Shown: positions 35,994 through 44,116, counted from the stretch's first letter. The stretch is 64,000 nt of DNA from an uncultured Pelagibacteraceae bacterium (GCA_902588925.1 CACIRB010000002.1:1-64000), one strand, 5' to 3'. Program-made: numbers and translations. Notes: generated by a model from the sequence alone, not told the origin.

Positions 35994-37214
35994 CTAAAGA
36001 TAATATTTATTATCCTCATTAACAGCTATTTCTAATCTTGATAAAAAATCTGGAATTGCACTTTTAACTCTGCTCCATGTTGGTATAAATGGAGCATCCA
36101 TGGGATTTAAATAAAAGTCTTCGCCAGCTTTAATTATATTTTTTGAAAATAATTCAACAGCTTTTTCTTCTGAGTGTGAATCAAATTTCAAACCATTCAT
36201 TTCAGCATCACCTCGATAAGCGTCAATTAAATCAAGTGCTGACCTATAGTATGTTGCTTTAAGTGATCTCAATTGTTCTCTACTAAACGAGTGACCTTGA
36301 GTAGCAAGTTTTTTGATAAAGGTCTTAATTATATCAATGGACATTCTTGACAAACCTTTATTTTCATCATCAATAGATAAATCTTGATGTTTGTGGTCAT
36401 AAGTATCTGCTAAATCAACCTGACAGATATTTTGTGGAGAAAAGTTTCTTTGCATCTCTGACAATATTCCAATTTCTATTCCCCAGTCTGATGAAATTCT
36501 TAATTCAGGAAGAATATTTCTTCTAAAAGAAAATTCTCCAGCTAGTGGGTATTTAAATGATTTCATAAAATCCAAATATTCACTTTTACCTATTGTTTTT
36601 TCTAAAGCATTTAATATCGGAAACACTAAAAGTCTGGCTACTCTTCCATTCATTTTGTTATCTGCGACCCTAGGATAGTAACCTTTGCAAAATTCAAAAT
36701 TGAATAAAGGATTAACTACTGGGTAAAATAATTTTGCTAGCATCCTTCGATCATATGTTTTTATATCACAATCATGTAATGCGACAGATCTTGCACTATT
36801 TCTTGCTATAGACATTCCTATGCAGTACCAAACATTTCTGCCTTTGCCTTTTTCATTCGGTGCTAATGCTTTTTTTTGTAATTCTTTATCTAATTTTTTT
36901 AAATTTGGACCATCGTTCCAAAGTATTGTGAATGGAGTTTCTAATTTTTCAAAAAATGTCCATGCTTTTCTGGCTTGTTTTTCATTAGCTTGATCTAGTC
37001 CTATTATTATGTGATGTAGATAATTAGTTTTAGCAATTTCAGAAACAATTTTTGGTAATGCATCTCCATTTAATTCGCTATAAAGACAAGGCAATATAAG
37101 TTCCATTTTTCTCTCTTTTGAAAAACTTAAAAGCTCTTTTTCTATTTGCTTTGTTGACTTTGTTCCAAAGTCATGAAGTGTCGAAATAATACCATTTTGA
37201 GAAAAATCACTCAT
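35994..37214 (-). CDS. Glucosyl-3-phosphoglycerate synthase-like glycosyltransferase (GT81)
   Basis: The 406-residue GT-A glycosyltransferase carries the metal-binding D-C-D at 148-150 in A-L-H-D-C-D-I-K. It has the G-R-N-V-W-Y-C-I-G donor-site region and S-F-K-Y-P-L-A-G-E-F-S-F-R, R-I-S-S-D-W-G-I-E-I-G and Y-D-H-K-H-Q, as in GpgS-type enzymes. These join a nucleotide sugar to 3-phosphoglycerate. The phosphatase gene just upstream (11 bases) completes a two-step route to glucosylglycerate or mannosylglycerate, compatible solutes of salt and nitrogen stress. Glucose versus mannose as the sugar cannot be fixed from sequence; glucose is more likely from overall resemblance. Confidence 0.82.
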   Translation of the reverse strand: MSDFSQNGIISTLHDFGTKSTKQIEKELLSFSKERKMELILPCLYSELNGDALPKIVSEIAKTNYLHHIIIGLDQANEKQARKAWTFFEKLETPFTILWNDGPNLKKLDKELQKKALAPNEKGKGRNVWYCIGMSIARNSARSVALHDCDIKTYDRRMLAKLFYPVVNPLFNFEFCKGYYPRVADNKMNGRVARLLVFPILNALEKTIGKSEYLDFMKSFKYPLAGEFSFRRNILPELRISSDWGIEIGILSEMQRNFSPQNICQVDLADTYDHKHQDLSIDDENKGLSRMSIDIIKTFIKKLATQGHSFSREQLRSLKATYYRSALDLIDAYRGDAEMNGLKFDSHSEEKAVELFSKNIIKAGEDFYLNPMDAPFIPTWSRVKSAIPDFLSRLEIAVNEDNKYYL

Positions 37215-37225
37215 AATTCACTTTA

Positions 37226-38029
37226 TTAATTTTCGTTTATTTTAACTAGAGCCATTTTAATCACATCTGCCCAGCCTTCAGGAGATGGCTTATTTGTTGT
37301 TATTAAATTATTTATAGGAATTTCATCTAAGGTGAATTTATCATTGAATACTAAGCATGGAAAATCACTCTTTTTTAGCATTTCTAAATCATTGTAATTA
37401 TCACCTACAGCTATTGTTTTTATATTTTTATTATTTTTTTTTAAAAATCTGACAAATATTTGAAGAGCTTTAGCTTTACTAACCCTATCAGTTAAATTAA
37501 TTACCCTTCCTCCTTCTTGTAAATAAAGACCTTCATTTTTAATTATCTTAGATAATTCATTTCTTTGACTTTTGGTTCCCTCAAATACAAATGGAATAGT
37601 GTATTTACGATTTAAAGCCATTTGTAGTTTTTCATCCTCTAAACCAAAAACTAAACTTTGTTTTTTTTTATTCATTTCAGATACCCATTTGCATTTATTT
37701 TGCAGGTTTATTGGAACTATATTTTTAAAAATATTTAAAAGATCATCCTTTTCTCTGCTAAGAATTAATTTTATAGGTAAGTTTGAATTGAATAATTCTA
37801 AGCCATTAATAGCTGATCCGTTTTCAGAAATAAAAGGTAAGTTTGCTCTTAATTCGTAATTAAACTGTAAAATTTCTTTCTCGGTTTTACTAGTATTGGG
37901 TATTATAAAAATTCCTTTTGATATTAGTTCTTTTAAATAGTCTTTTATTTCATCAAATTTAAACGTATCTCTATGAAGCAGAGAGCCGTCTAGGTCAGTA
38001 AATATCAAAACTTTGATTGCTTTTTCCAT
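37226..38029 (-). CDS. Mannosyl/glucosyl-3-phosphoglycerate phosphatase (HAD family)
   Basis: From the ATG at 38029 the protein has 267 residues. HAD motif I is F-T-D-L-D-G-S-L-L (D12 and D14), motif II lies in P-N-T-S-K-T, and motif IV is V-G-D-N-Y-N-D. The cap type and F-I-S-E-N-G-S-A-I match MPGP/Cof-like phosphatases. A further in-frame ATG 36 bases upstream would add an unrelated N-terminus (L-F-I-Q-I-F-N-K), so the inner start is preferred. It dephosphorylates the product of the adjacent synthase, giving the osmolyte. Confidence 0.85.
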   Translation of the reverse strand: MEKAIKVLIFTDLDGSLLHRDTFKFDEIKDYLKELISKGIFIIPNTSKTEKEILQFNYELRANLPFISENGSAINGLELFNSNLPIKLILSREKDDLLNIFKNIVPINLQNKCKWVSEMNKKKQSLVFGLEDEKLQMALNRKYTIPFVFEGTKSQRNELSKIIKNEGLYLQEGGRVINLTDRVSKAKALQIFVRFLKKNNKNIKTIAVGDNYNDLEMLKKSDFPCLVFNDKFTLDEIPINNLITTNKPSPEGWADVIKMALVKINEN

Positions 38030-38066
38030 TGATTGATATTTATTAAATATTTGAATAAATAACAAT

Positions 38067-38095
38067 TTTACTAATTAGACTTGTTCAATTATAAA
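38067..38095 (+). promoter_or_regulatory. Sigma-70-like promoter of tRNA-Leu/nadK
   Basis: TTTACT at 38067-38072 and TATAAA at 38090-38095 are separated by 17 bp and lie 33 bases before the tRNA-Leu 5' end. The hexamers match four and five of six consensus positions. No other promoter can be seen for nadK, whose ATG lies four bases after the tRNA CCA. Confidence 0.45.
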
Positions 38096-38127
38096 TATTA
38101 GCATAAATACTCATGAAATTCGTTAAT

Positions 38128-38213
38128 GCCCTCGTGGTGAAATTGGTAGACACAAAGGACTTAAAATCCTTGCCGCTTGCGGAGTGCCAGTTCGAGTCTG
38201 GCCGAGGGCACCA
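38128..38213 (+). tRNA. tRNA-Leu (anticodon UAA)
   Basis: The 86-base sequence, with encoded CCA, folds as a class II tRNA. The acceptor stem is GCCCTCG paired with CGAGGGC, followed by discriminator A and CCA. The anticodon stem AAGGA/TCCTT holds the loop CTTAAAA with TAA at 38162-38164. A long variable arm (CGCTTGCGGAGTG region) follows, then the T arm with TTCGAGT. The nadK start codon is four bases beyond CCA, so tRNA 3' processing likely generates the nadK mRNA 5' end. Confidence 0.97.
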
Positions 38214-38217
38214 CTAA

Positions 38218-38988
38218 ATGAGTAAGCTTCAAATTATTTCGGATAATAATAAAAAATCCTTAAATATAAAAAATATTCTATTTAAAAAAATAAAGTTCAA
38301 TAACTTTAAAAAAGAAAATTTAATTATTGTCATTGGGGGAGATGGATTTATGCTTCAAACACTAAAGAGAAACAAGAATTCAAATAAAAATTTCTATGGA
38401 ATTAATTCTGGTAATTATGGTTTTCTAATGAATAAATTTTCTTCTAAGGATATTATTAAAAACCTATCAAAAGCAAATGTGGTTACTATTTCACCTTTAG
38501 AAATGATAGTTAGAAATAAAAATAATCAAATTAGAAAATCTATAGCGATTAATGAGGTTTCGGTATTAAGACAGAGTAGACAAGCAGCCTCATTATCTAT
38601 TAAACAAGGTTCAAGACAAATTATTAAAAAATTAGTTTCTGATGGAGTATTAGTATCAACTCCTGCTGGTAGTACAGCTTACAATCTTTCTGTTCATGGA
38701 CCTATATTAAGTTTACATTCAAAAAAACTATCTATATCTCCAATAAGTGCATTTAGACCAAGAAGATGGAAGGGAAAAATTGTTAATGATAAATCAAAAA
38801 TTATTATAACAAATTTAAATCCATCTAAGAGACCCATTAGTGCGGTTGCAGATAATTTAGAAGTAAGAAATGCTAAATCAATCACTGTTAGAACTAACAA
38901 TAAAATAAAGTTTAACCTTCTTTATGACAAAAATAGAGGTTTGCAAAAAAAGATTAAAATTGAGCAAATTAGAAAAGAGACCAGCTAG
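38218..38988 (+). CDS. nadK: NAD kinase
   Basis: The 256-residue kinase phosphorylates NAD to NADP. It has the family G-G-D-G motif at 40-43, N-S-G-N-Y-G-F-L-M-N after it, the N-E-V-S-V-L-R region, and the second conserved block D-G-V-L-V-S-T-P-A-G-S-T-A-Y-N-L-S. The ATG lies four bases after the tRNA-Leu CCA with no room for a ribosome-binding site. The message is therefore either leaderless-like after RNase cleavage or read from the tRNA transcript. Confidence 0.94.
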   Translation: MSKLQIISDNNKKSLNIKNILFKKIKFNNFKKENLIIVIGGDGFMLQTLKRNKNSNKNFYGINSGNYGFLMNKFSSKDIIKNLSKANVVTISPLEMIVRNKNNQIRKSIAINEVSVLRQSRQAASLSIKQGSRQIIKKLVSDGVLVSTPAGSTAYNLSVHGPILSLHSKKLSISPISAFRPRRWKGKIVNDKSKIIITNLNPSKRPISAVADNLEVRNAKSITVRTNNKIKFNLLYDKNRGLQKKIKIEQIRKETS

Positions 38989-38992
38989 ATAA

Positions 38993-39130
38993 ATGAAAAA
39001 AATTAATCCATCAATTTTGGTAGTAATTATTTTAGTTGGAGGTTTTTGTGCGTTTAAAATTATGTCTTTTCTTGGTTGTTATGTTCGTATTGAAAACGTA
39101 GATGAGTGTTGGAAATTAACAGCTTGGTGA
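38993..39130 (+). CDS. 45-residue single-span membrane peptide, unknown
   Basis: This short frame begins 5 bases after the nadK stop, at ATG 38993, and encodes 45 residues. A basic M-K-K start is followed by one hydrophobic helix (about residues 7-24), then a short tail with two further cysteines (C29, C39) and V-D-E-C-W-K-L. The position in a tight operon arrangement, the Met-Lys-Lys start and the clean helix make it a plausible real membrane peptide, or a short lipoprotein-like export. I recognise no family. It ends six bases before the att-like repeat. Confidence 0.5.
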   Translation: MKKINPSILVVIILVGGFCAFKIMSFLGCYVRIENVDECWKLTAW

Positions 39131-39135
39131 TAAAT

Positions 39136-39186
39136 AGTGATGGTGCCCCCGCACGGATTCGAACCGTGGACATATTGATTACAAAT
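39136..39186 (-). repeat. att-like repeat, distal copy: 3' half of tRNA-Thr
   Basis: The 51 bases match 43933-43983 at 49 positions, with differences only at 39167 and 39172. Read on the minus strand it holds the anticodon-loop 3' side, variable loop, a perfectly paired T arm (CACGG/CCGTG) and acceptor 3' strand with CCA, but no D arm or 5' acceptor strand. It cannot be a functional tRNA. The remaining spacer to 39322 is AT-rich; a 6-bp inverted repeat (TTAGTA/TACTAA, 39241-39263) is the only other structure seen. Confidence 0.85.
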
Positions 39187-39322
39187 TTATAGATCCAAAT
39201 TTTTTTTTCTTTCGCTACTAGATAACACAATACAACACTTTTAGTATGATGAGAGTCTACTAATTATTTTTCTACTATATATCGACTACAGATAGAATTT
39301 ACTTTCTTAGATTGATCAATAT

Positions 39323-40447
39323 TTATTTATTTTTTAATAATTTAAATATTAATTGTCTCAAATTTTGATTATTTTTATTTAAATACATTTGATTTTTAAT
39401 TACTCTATAATGTTTTTTATTCCAATTGACCTGGCTGCAATTAATTAAATTATTTAAAACTCTATCTACCTCATTGTAAGTAGGTTTTTTTATAAAAAAA
39501 TATTCATATTTTTTTTTATTACCATCAGGCCATCCAAAATAATGTTTGGCATCTGTATCACTATTGTGTGGCCCCAAACATGCAATCTTTTTTTTTCTAC
39601 TAATTGCTTCATAACCCATTGTAGATGTAAAAAATAAAATATTTTCAAATTGGTCTAGTATTTTATATTTTTTTTCTCGTTGATTACTTTGATGAAAAAT
39701 ACAATTAGATTTAAAAATTTTTTTATAAAAATTAATTTCAATAGATTGTTTAGGATTTTTTTTACTTCTTCTAAGTAAAATATGAAGTTTTTTCTTATTT
39801 TTAGTTAGATATAAATTGACTAAGTTTAGTATTTTTTTATAGCCTGCAAAATCTGCTTTACCCATACCTCCTTTCATCCCTTCATGAGTTTGAGATAAAT
39901 ATAAAAATTGCTTACGAAACTTTGTTTTATTAATTGGAATAAGATTATTATAAAAGTGTCCATGAGAAAGATATTTAGATTTTACAATTTTTTCATATTT
40001 TGGAATATAGTATTTATTAAATACAAAGAAATAGTCACACTTTAGATTTTTTGGCCATTTTTTTTCATTTACTTTAAACCAAGTCGCTAAACGAATTCCA
40101 TTAGAAACTGAAATAAAATGGATGTTCTTGAAAAAATTTTTTAATTCATACAACTGATATCTTGCTTCATTGAAAGTAATTATAATTTTAGGCGATGTGA
40201 ATTTTATGAAATTTTTAGAGTAGGTTGAAAAAGAAAAATCTAAAAACAAAATTTGCTTTAGAAATAACCAGAAATAAATTTTTTTATTATCACGTAATTC
40301 AAGAATATTAAAATCTTTTTTGATAATTTTTTTAAAAGTTGATGCATGTATTTCATCAAAAAGAAGTATTTTATTTTTCTTTGGAAAATCAAAACGAAGT
40401 CGAATTCTTAAGAGTTGATTTATATATTTCAGAATTTTTTGATACAT
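39323..40447 (-). CDS. Putative surface-carbohydrate (O-antigen) biosynthesis protein
   Basis: The 374-residue protein is rich in Lys, Phe and Asn, as is usual for island genes here. It has the layout of uncharacterised O-antigen biosynthesis proteins of the LA_1612 type: a Rossmann-like first half with I-I-I-T-F-N-E-A and I-S-V-S-N-G-I-R-L, a middle Y-F-F-V-F-N segment, and a second half with L-Y-L-S-Q-T-H-E-G, F-F-T-S-T-M-G-Y-E-A-I-S-R-K-K-K and G-P-H-N-S. The S-T-M-G-Y-E-A segment resembles nucleotide-sugar sites of GT-B glycosyltransferases. The reaction is unknown. It is the leftmost island gene and diverges from the carbamoyltransferase. Confidence 0.55.
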   Translation of the reverse strand: MYQKILKYINQLLRIRLRFDFPKKNKILLFDEIHASTFKKIIKKDFNILELRDNKKIYFWLFLKQILFLDFSFSTYSKNFIKFTSPKIIITFNEARYQLYELKNFFKNIHFISVSNGIRLATWFKVNEKKWPKNLKCDYFFVFNKYYIPKYEKIVKSKYLSHGHFYNNLIPINKTKFRKQFLYLSQTHEGMKGGMGKADFAGYKKILNLVNLYLTKNKKKLHILLRRSKKNPKQSIEINFYKKIFKSNCIFHQSNQREKKYKILDQFENILFFTSTMGYEAISRKKKIACLGPHNSDTDAKHYFGWPDGNKKKYEYFFIKKPTYNEVDRVLNNLINCSQVNWNKKHYRVIKNQMYLNKNNQNLRQLIFKLLKNK

Positions 40448-40626
40448 TCAAATATCTTTTAATTTTCGTTTAATTTATATTAAGCATTGATCAAGGTGCT
40501 TAAATTAAGCGCCTTTTTTCCTTTATAGAATTTAGGAATACGAATGCTTATTTATTGACACTTACATTCAAAACTTACCTTATCTTTTGTTAGATTTATT
40601 GTGACTATAATCTATATATATTAAAA

Positions 40627-42831
40627 ATGAAAAAAAAATATTACTTATTAGGTATTCAATCGTACGCAAACCACGATTCTGGTGCAAGTATTTTAAAGAT
40701 CGATGACTCTAATAATATTTTAGATTTTGTAGCAATATCAGAAGAAAGATTAATAAGAAAAAAATATCCTTATACCTTTCCCATACACTCAATAAATTAC
40801 TGTATGGAGTATTTCAATTTGAAGAAATTATCGCAAATTAATTTTATCATATCAGATTGGATACGTATAAAAAGATGGCTGAGATCAGGACCAGCATATA
40901 ATTATCAATTATTTGATTATATAAAAGAAAAGCTAAACTTTGATAAAGATAAGATTATTCAAATTGATCATCATCTTGCACACGCTGCAAGTACTTATTA
41001 TTCAAGTGGGTATAAAGAATCTGCAATTTTAATTGTTGATGCAAATGGCTCAGATTGTGAAACAAATTCTTTTTTTTATGGAAAAAATAATAAAATTAGT
41101 CTTTTAGATAAAAGTAAAAATCATGGTATTGGCTCTGTTTATACTGCGATTACTAAAAATATTTTAAATCTTGGTGATAGTGGTGAAGGTAAAACGATGG
41201 GTTTAGCACCATATGGAAAGGCTAATCCAAAAATAAAGATTAAACATTCATTAAATGGTATCCACACAAACTTTTCAGATTTTATGAGAAGAATACCTTA
41301 TTCGGATGTTTTAAATCAAATAAATGAAAATTATAGACCTCAAGTAATAAAAAAAAATTATCCAAAAGCTACCAAAAAAAACATCATGAAAAAAATATTT
41401 TGCGATTGGGCATATGCAGTTCAAGATCTTACAGAAAGAGTATTTTTACATCTAGGTAAAGAACTTTACAAATTAAAAAAAGTAAAAAATATATGTTTAG
41501 CTGGTGGAGTTGCATTAAATTCAGTTGCTAATAACGTTTTGTTAAAAAAAACTAAATTTAAAAATATGTTTGTTTTTCCAGCATGTTCAGACTCTGGAAT
41601 ACCATTTGGATTAGTCCTTTGGGGTTATCATAATATTCTGAAACGCAAAAAAAGAATAAAATTTAATAATGCTTATACTGGAAAAAAATACTCAAAAAAA
41701 GAATTATTACTATTTTTGAAGAAATATAATTTTGACTTTAAAGAGACAAATCCAAAAGAAATTGCTATCCTAATATCAAAAGGTTTTGTAGTAGGAAATT
41801 TTTTTGGAAAAAGTGAATACGGTCCAAGAGCACTAGGTAATAGAAGTATTATTGCTGATGCTAGAAATCCTAAAATGAGAGATTTTATAAACAAAAAAGT
41901 AAAACATAGAGAAATTTTTAGACCTTTTGCACCCTCTATTCTTGAGGAATTTTCAAATAAATTCTTTGATATTGATAATTCACCTTTCATGTTACAGGTC
42001 GCTAAAAGTAAAAAAAGTAAACTTATACCCTCTGCTATTCACGTAGACAATACAGCGAGAGTACAAACAGTTAATAAATTTCAGAATCAAAATTACTATT
42101 CTATTATTAAAGAATTTTATAAATTAACAGGTATTCCAGTAATCTTGAATACGTCTTTCAATGATGCGGGAGAACCATTAGTTGAAACACCTCAAGATGC
42201 TATTTTATGTTTTTTAAAAACTAAAATCGATTGTTTAGTATTAGACAATATTTTACTTTTTAAAAACAAACAAAAAAAAATCAAAGAGAAAATAAGAAAA
42301 CTAGACGCTACAAGATCTCAAAAAATTAAGTTAGATGAAAAAAAATTGATTAAAAAATTTACGATCAAATATTCTGAAAATGAATTTAAAAAAAGAAAAA
42401 AGAAAGAAAATTTAAAAGCTAAGTACCATGTTTTGAATAAACCGATAAGAAAAATTAAAAATTTTATAAAAAATTTCAATTCCCAGAGTAAACCATTATT
42501 AATTATTGGCTCAGAGGATCACACAAATATATTAAGCAAAATATTTAAATTAGATGAAAATAAAGTAGCTTTTTTAGATATAAATAAAAATGATATAATT
42601 AAGAAAAAGAAAAAAATTCATAAATTTGTAAAGATTAAAAAAATAGATTTTTCAAAATATTATGAAAATATATTTATTTCTACCTTCGAGTACAATAAAG
42701 AAATTATTAAAAAATTTAAAATTAAGAAATATTTTACTCCATATGATAATTCATCAAGAAGTATTATTGATTATTATTATATTAAGAAGTTTTCTGGTAA
42801 AACAAAATTACATTCCAAAAGTATTTATTAA
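40627..42831 (+). CDS. NodU/CmcH-family carbamoyltransferase with C-terminal extension
   Basis: The 734-residue protein has a full carbamoyltransferase (residues 1 to about 547): H-D-S-G-A (16-20), D-H-H-L-A-H-A-A-S (H115, H116, H119 metal/ATP ligands), D-A-N-G-S-D, G-L-A-P-Y-G-K, L-A-G-G-V-A-L-N-S, Y-G-P-R-A-L-G-N-R-S-I and N-T-S-F-N-D-A-G-E-P-L-V. Such enzymes O-carbamoylate sugars using carbamoyl phosphate and ATP. About 185 extra residues follow: a lysine-rich coil, then L-L-I-I-G-S-E-D-H and V-A-F-L-D-I-N, resembling a small Rossmann-like domain. A TATAAT at 40606-40611 stands 15 bases before the ATG. Cell-surface sugar carbamoylation is the likely role. Confidence 0.85.
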   Translation: MKKKYYLLGIQSYANHDSGASILKIDDSNNILDFVAISEERLIRKKYPYTFPIHSINYCMEYFNLKKLSQINFIISDWIRIKRWLRSGPAYNYQLFDYIKEKLNFDKDKIIQIDHHLAHAASTYYSSGYKESAILIVDANGSDCETNSFFYGKNNKISLLDKSKNHGIGSVYTAITKNILNLGDSGEGKTMGLAPYGKANPKIKIKHSLNGIHTNFSDFMRRIPYSDVLNQINENYRPQVIKKNYPKATKKNIMKKIFCDWAYAVQDLTERVFLHLGKELYKLKKVKNICLAGGVALNSVANNVLLKKTKFKNMFVFPACSDSGIPFGLVLWGYHNILKRKKRIKFNNAYTGKKYSKKELLLFLKKYNFDFKETNPKEIAILISKGFVVGNFFGKSEYGPRALGNRSIIADARNPKMRDFINKKVKHREIFRPFAPSILEEFSNKFFDIDNSPFMLQVAKSKKSKLIPSAIHVDNTARVQTVNKFQNQNYYSIIKEFYKLTGIPVILNTSFNDAGEPLVETPQDAILCFLKTKIDCLVLDNILLFKNKQKKIKEKIRKLDATRSQKIKLDEKKLIKKFTIKYSENEFKKRKKKENLKAKYHVLNKPIRKIKNFIKNFNSQSKPLLIIGSEDHTNILSKIFKLDENKVAFLDINKNDIIKKKKKIHKFVKIKKIDFSKYYENIFISTFEYNKEIIKKFKIKKYFTPYDNSSRSIIDYYYIKKFSGKTKLHSKSIY

Positions 42832-42848
42832 ATAAAAATATATTTTTA

Positions 42849-43736
42849 TTAATTAGCAATAGCTATTAAAGTATCATTAAGATTGTTTTTTATTAAATAG
42901 CGATCATAATTATCTAAATCATTTTTTCTAGTTATAAGACTTTTGAAAAAAGTATGTCCTCCTGGTTTATCTTTTAACATCCAGCCTAGATGATTATTTA
43001 AATTGTGCCTCTGAATTTTAATTATCTTTATGTTTTTAAATTTTGCTTTTTTAAGAAACAATGTCAAACTTTTTGGAGTATGCCAAATTAAACTTTCTCT
43101 ACAAAATGTAAATTGTTTAAAATTTCTAAGATCATATTTACTAATCAATGCATCATTTGCACAAGGTACCTCAATTATTATTTTCCCCCCTTTTTTTAAA
43201 TACTTTTTAATTTTAATTAGAGTTTCTATTTGATTAGGTAAATAGTGCAATGTATGAAAAAGAGTTACTAAATCAAACTTATGTTGAAATTTATTAATTT
43301 CAGACTGAACTTTAATTTTAGAATTTTTTTTTTTAATAAATTCTATTGATGCTTTAGATAACTCTACACCATTCAGTTGATTGGTAATCTTGTTACAAAG
43401 AAATAAAAACTGGCCATAACCACAACCATAATCTAGAACATTTTTATTTTTTATAAATTTCTTAAAAAGATTAAAATATCTTAAATAATCATTTAATATA
43501 TTTGTTTTATTAATAAATAATTTAGAAGTTTGTTTTGGTGTTTTTACATCAAAAATTTTTTTGTAAAAATTATCATTAACTAAATATTTTTCTAAAAAAA
43601 TAAATTTATTTTTAGTATCTAATAAAACAGCCGATCTCCCATTTCTTAAATTTTTTTTTATTACTTTTAATCTATTGTTTTTTATTAAACCAACTTTTTT
43701 TAAATCATTAAAAACTGGATTATTAATTTTAATCAT
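42849..43736 (-). CDS. Class I SAM-dependent methyltransferase, island gene
   Basis: The 295-residue protein has motif I V-L-D-Y-G-C-G-Y-G-Q-F (100-110), the acidic G-V-E-L-S-K-A-S end of strand 2, F-D-L-V-T-L-F-H-T-L-H-Y-L-P, and L-K-K-G-G-K-I-I-I-E-V-P. All are typical of Methyltransf_23-type enzymes found beside sugar and polysaccharide genes. An N-terminal 95-residue region resembles the lead-in of C- or O-methyltransferases for nucleotide sugars. Substrate unknown. It converges on the carbamoyltransferase with 17 bases between stops, and a 201-base AT-rich spacer with no other feature leads to tRNA-Thr. Confidence 0.8.
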   Translation of the reverse strand: MIKINNPVFNDLKKVGLIKNNRLKVIKKNLRNGRSAVLLDTKNKFIFLEKYLVNDNFYKKIFDVKTPKQTSKLFINKTNILNDYLRYFNLFKKFIKNKNVLDYGCGYGQFLFLCNKITNQLNGVELSKASIEFIKKKNSKIKVQSEINKFQHKFDLVTLFHTLHYLPNQIETLIKIKKYLKKGGKIIIEVPCANDALISKYDLRNFKQFTFCRESLIWHTPKSLTLFLKKAKFKNIKIIKIQRHNLNNHLGWMLKDKPGGHTFFKSLITRKNDLDNYDRYLIKNNLNDTLIAIAN

Positions 43737-43932
43737 TTTGATATTGTTTATTAGGTGTTAACAATAATTTCAAGTATGTGATTACTAATCAATTGGTAAA
43801 GTTTAAATAAACATTTGTTAACAACAATAATTTTAAAATATTTTTGATTAAGAAAATCTCACAACAATCCTACAACACATAAACTTAAATTAAATATAAA
43901 TGTATTAAGAATAATAAGTGTTGATTTAATTG

Positions 43933-43983
43933 AGTGATGGTGCCCCCGCACGGATTCGAACCGCGGACCTATTGATTACAAAT
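43933..43983 (-). repeat. att-like repeat, proximal copy within tRNA-Thr
   Basis: This is the counterpart of 39136-39186. It covers the 3' half of the intact tRNA-Thr gene plus five bases beyond CCA (43933-43937). Both copies have the same orientation, so recombination between them would excise the intervening DNA as a circle and leave one intact tRNA. Confidence 0.85.
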
Positions 43984-44013
43984 CAATTGCTCTACCAACT
44001 GAGCTACAAGGGC
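43938..44013 (-). tRNA. tRNA-Thr (anticodon UGU)
   Basis: The 76 bases on the minus strand, CCA included, form a full cloverleaf. The acceptor is GCCCTTG with CGGGGGC (two G-U pairs), the D arm GCTC/GAGC, the anticodon stem ATTGA/TCAAT with loop TTTGTAA (anticodon TGT, plus-strand 43978-43980), and the T arm CGCGG/CCGTG. Discriminator A precedes CCA. A TATAAA on the minus strand (44030-44035) lies 17 bases upstream and may be its -10. Its 3' half is duplicated at 39136-39186. Confidence 0.97.
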
Positions 44014-44116
44014 TCTTAGATCTCAAGCTTTTATACCATTAATTATATTTTTCAAATTTTATTTTCTTTGATAATACAAGTATTTTTAAAAATGGTGATT
44101 ATAAAATATATTTTTA

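Larger units (their letters stand above)
39136..43983. mobile_element. Putative tRNA-Thr-associated genomic island bounded by 51-bp direct repeats
   Basis: The complete minus-strand tRNA-Thr gene at 43938-44013 and a displaced copy of its 3' half at 39136-39186 delimit about 4.8 kb. The displaced piece lies on the side where the tRNA 3' end points, as expected when an element integrates into a tRNA 3' end and restores the gene. The interior carries a surface-carbohydrate protein, a carbamoyltransferase and a methyltransferase, all very Lys/Asn/Ile-rich. No integrase is present, so the element is a decayed or passively swapped cassette, or one mobilised in trans. Island status is inferred from repeat geometry and cargo. 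Confidence 0.7.

Noticed and set aside
39136..39213. A second functional tRNA-Thr gene
   Set aside because: Only the 3' half is present; the D arm and 5' acceptor strand are absent and the anticodon 5' stem does not pair. It is better read as an att-like remnant.
39241..39263. TTAGTA/TACTAA inverted repeat as a terminator
   Set aside because: A six-base AT-rich stem with an 11-base loop is expected by chance in sequence this AT-rich; a T-rich stretch follows but the stem is too weak to call.
40555..40611. Promoter formed by TTGACA (40555) and TATAAT (40606)
   Set aside because: The two hexamers are 45 bp apart, far outside the working spacing. TATAAT alone may act, but no matching -35 hexamer is seen at 16-18 bp.
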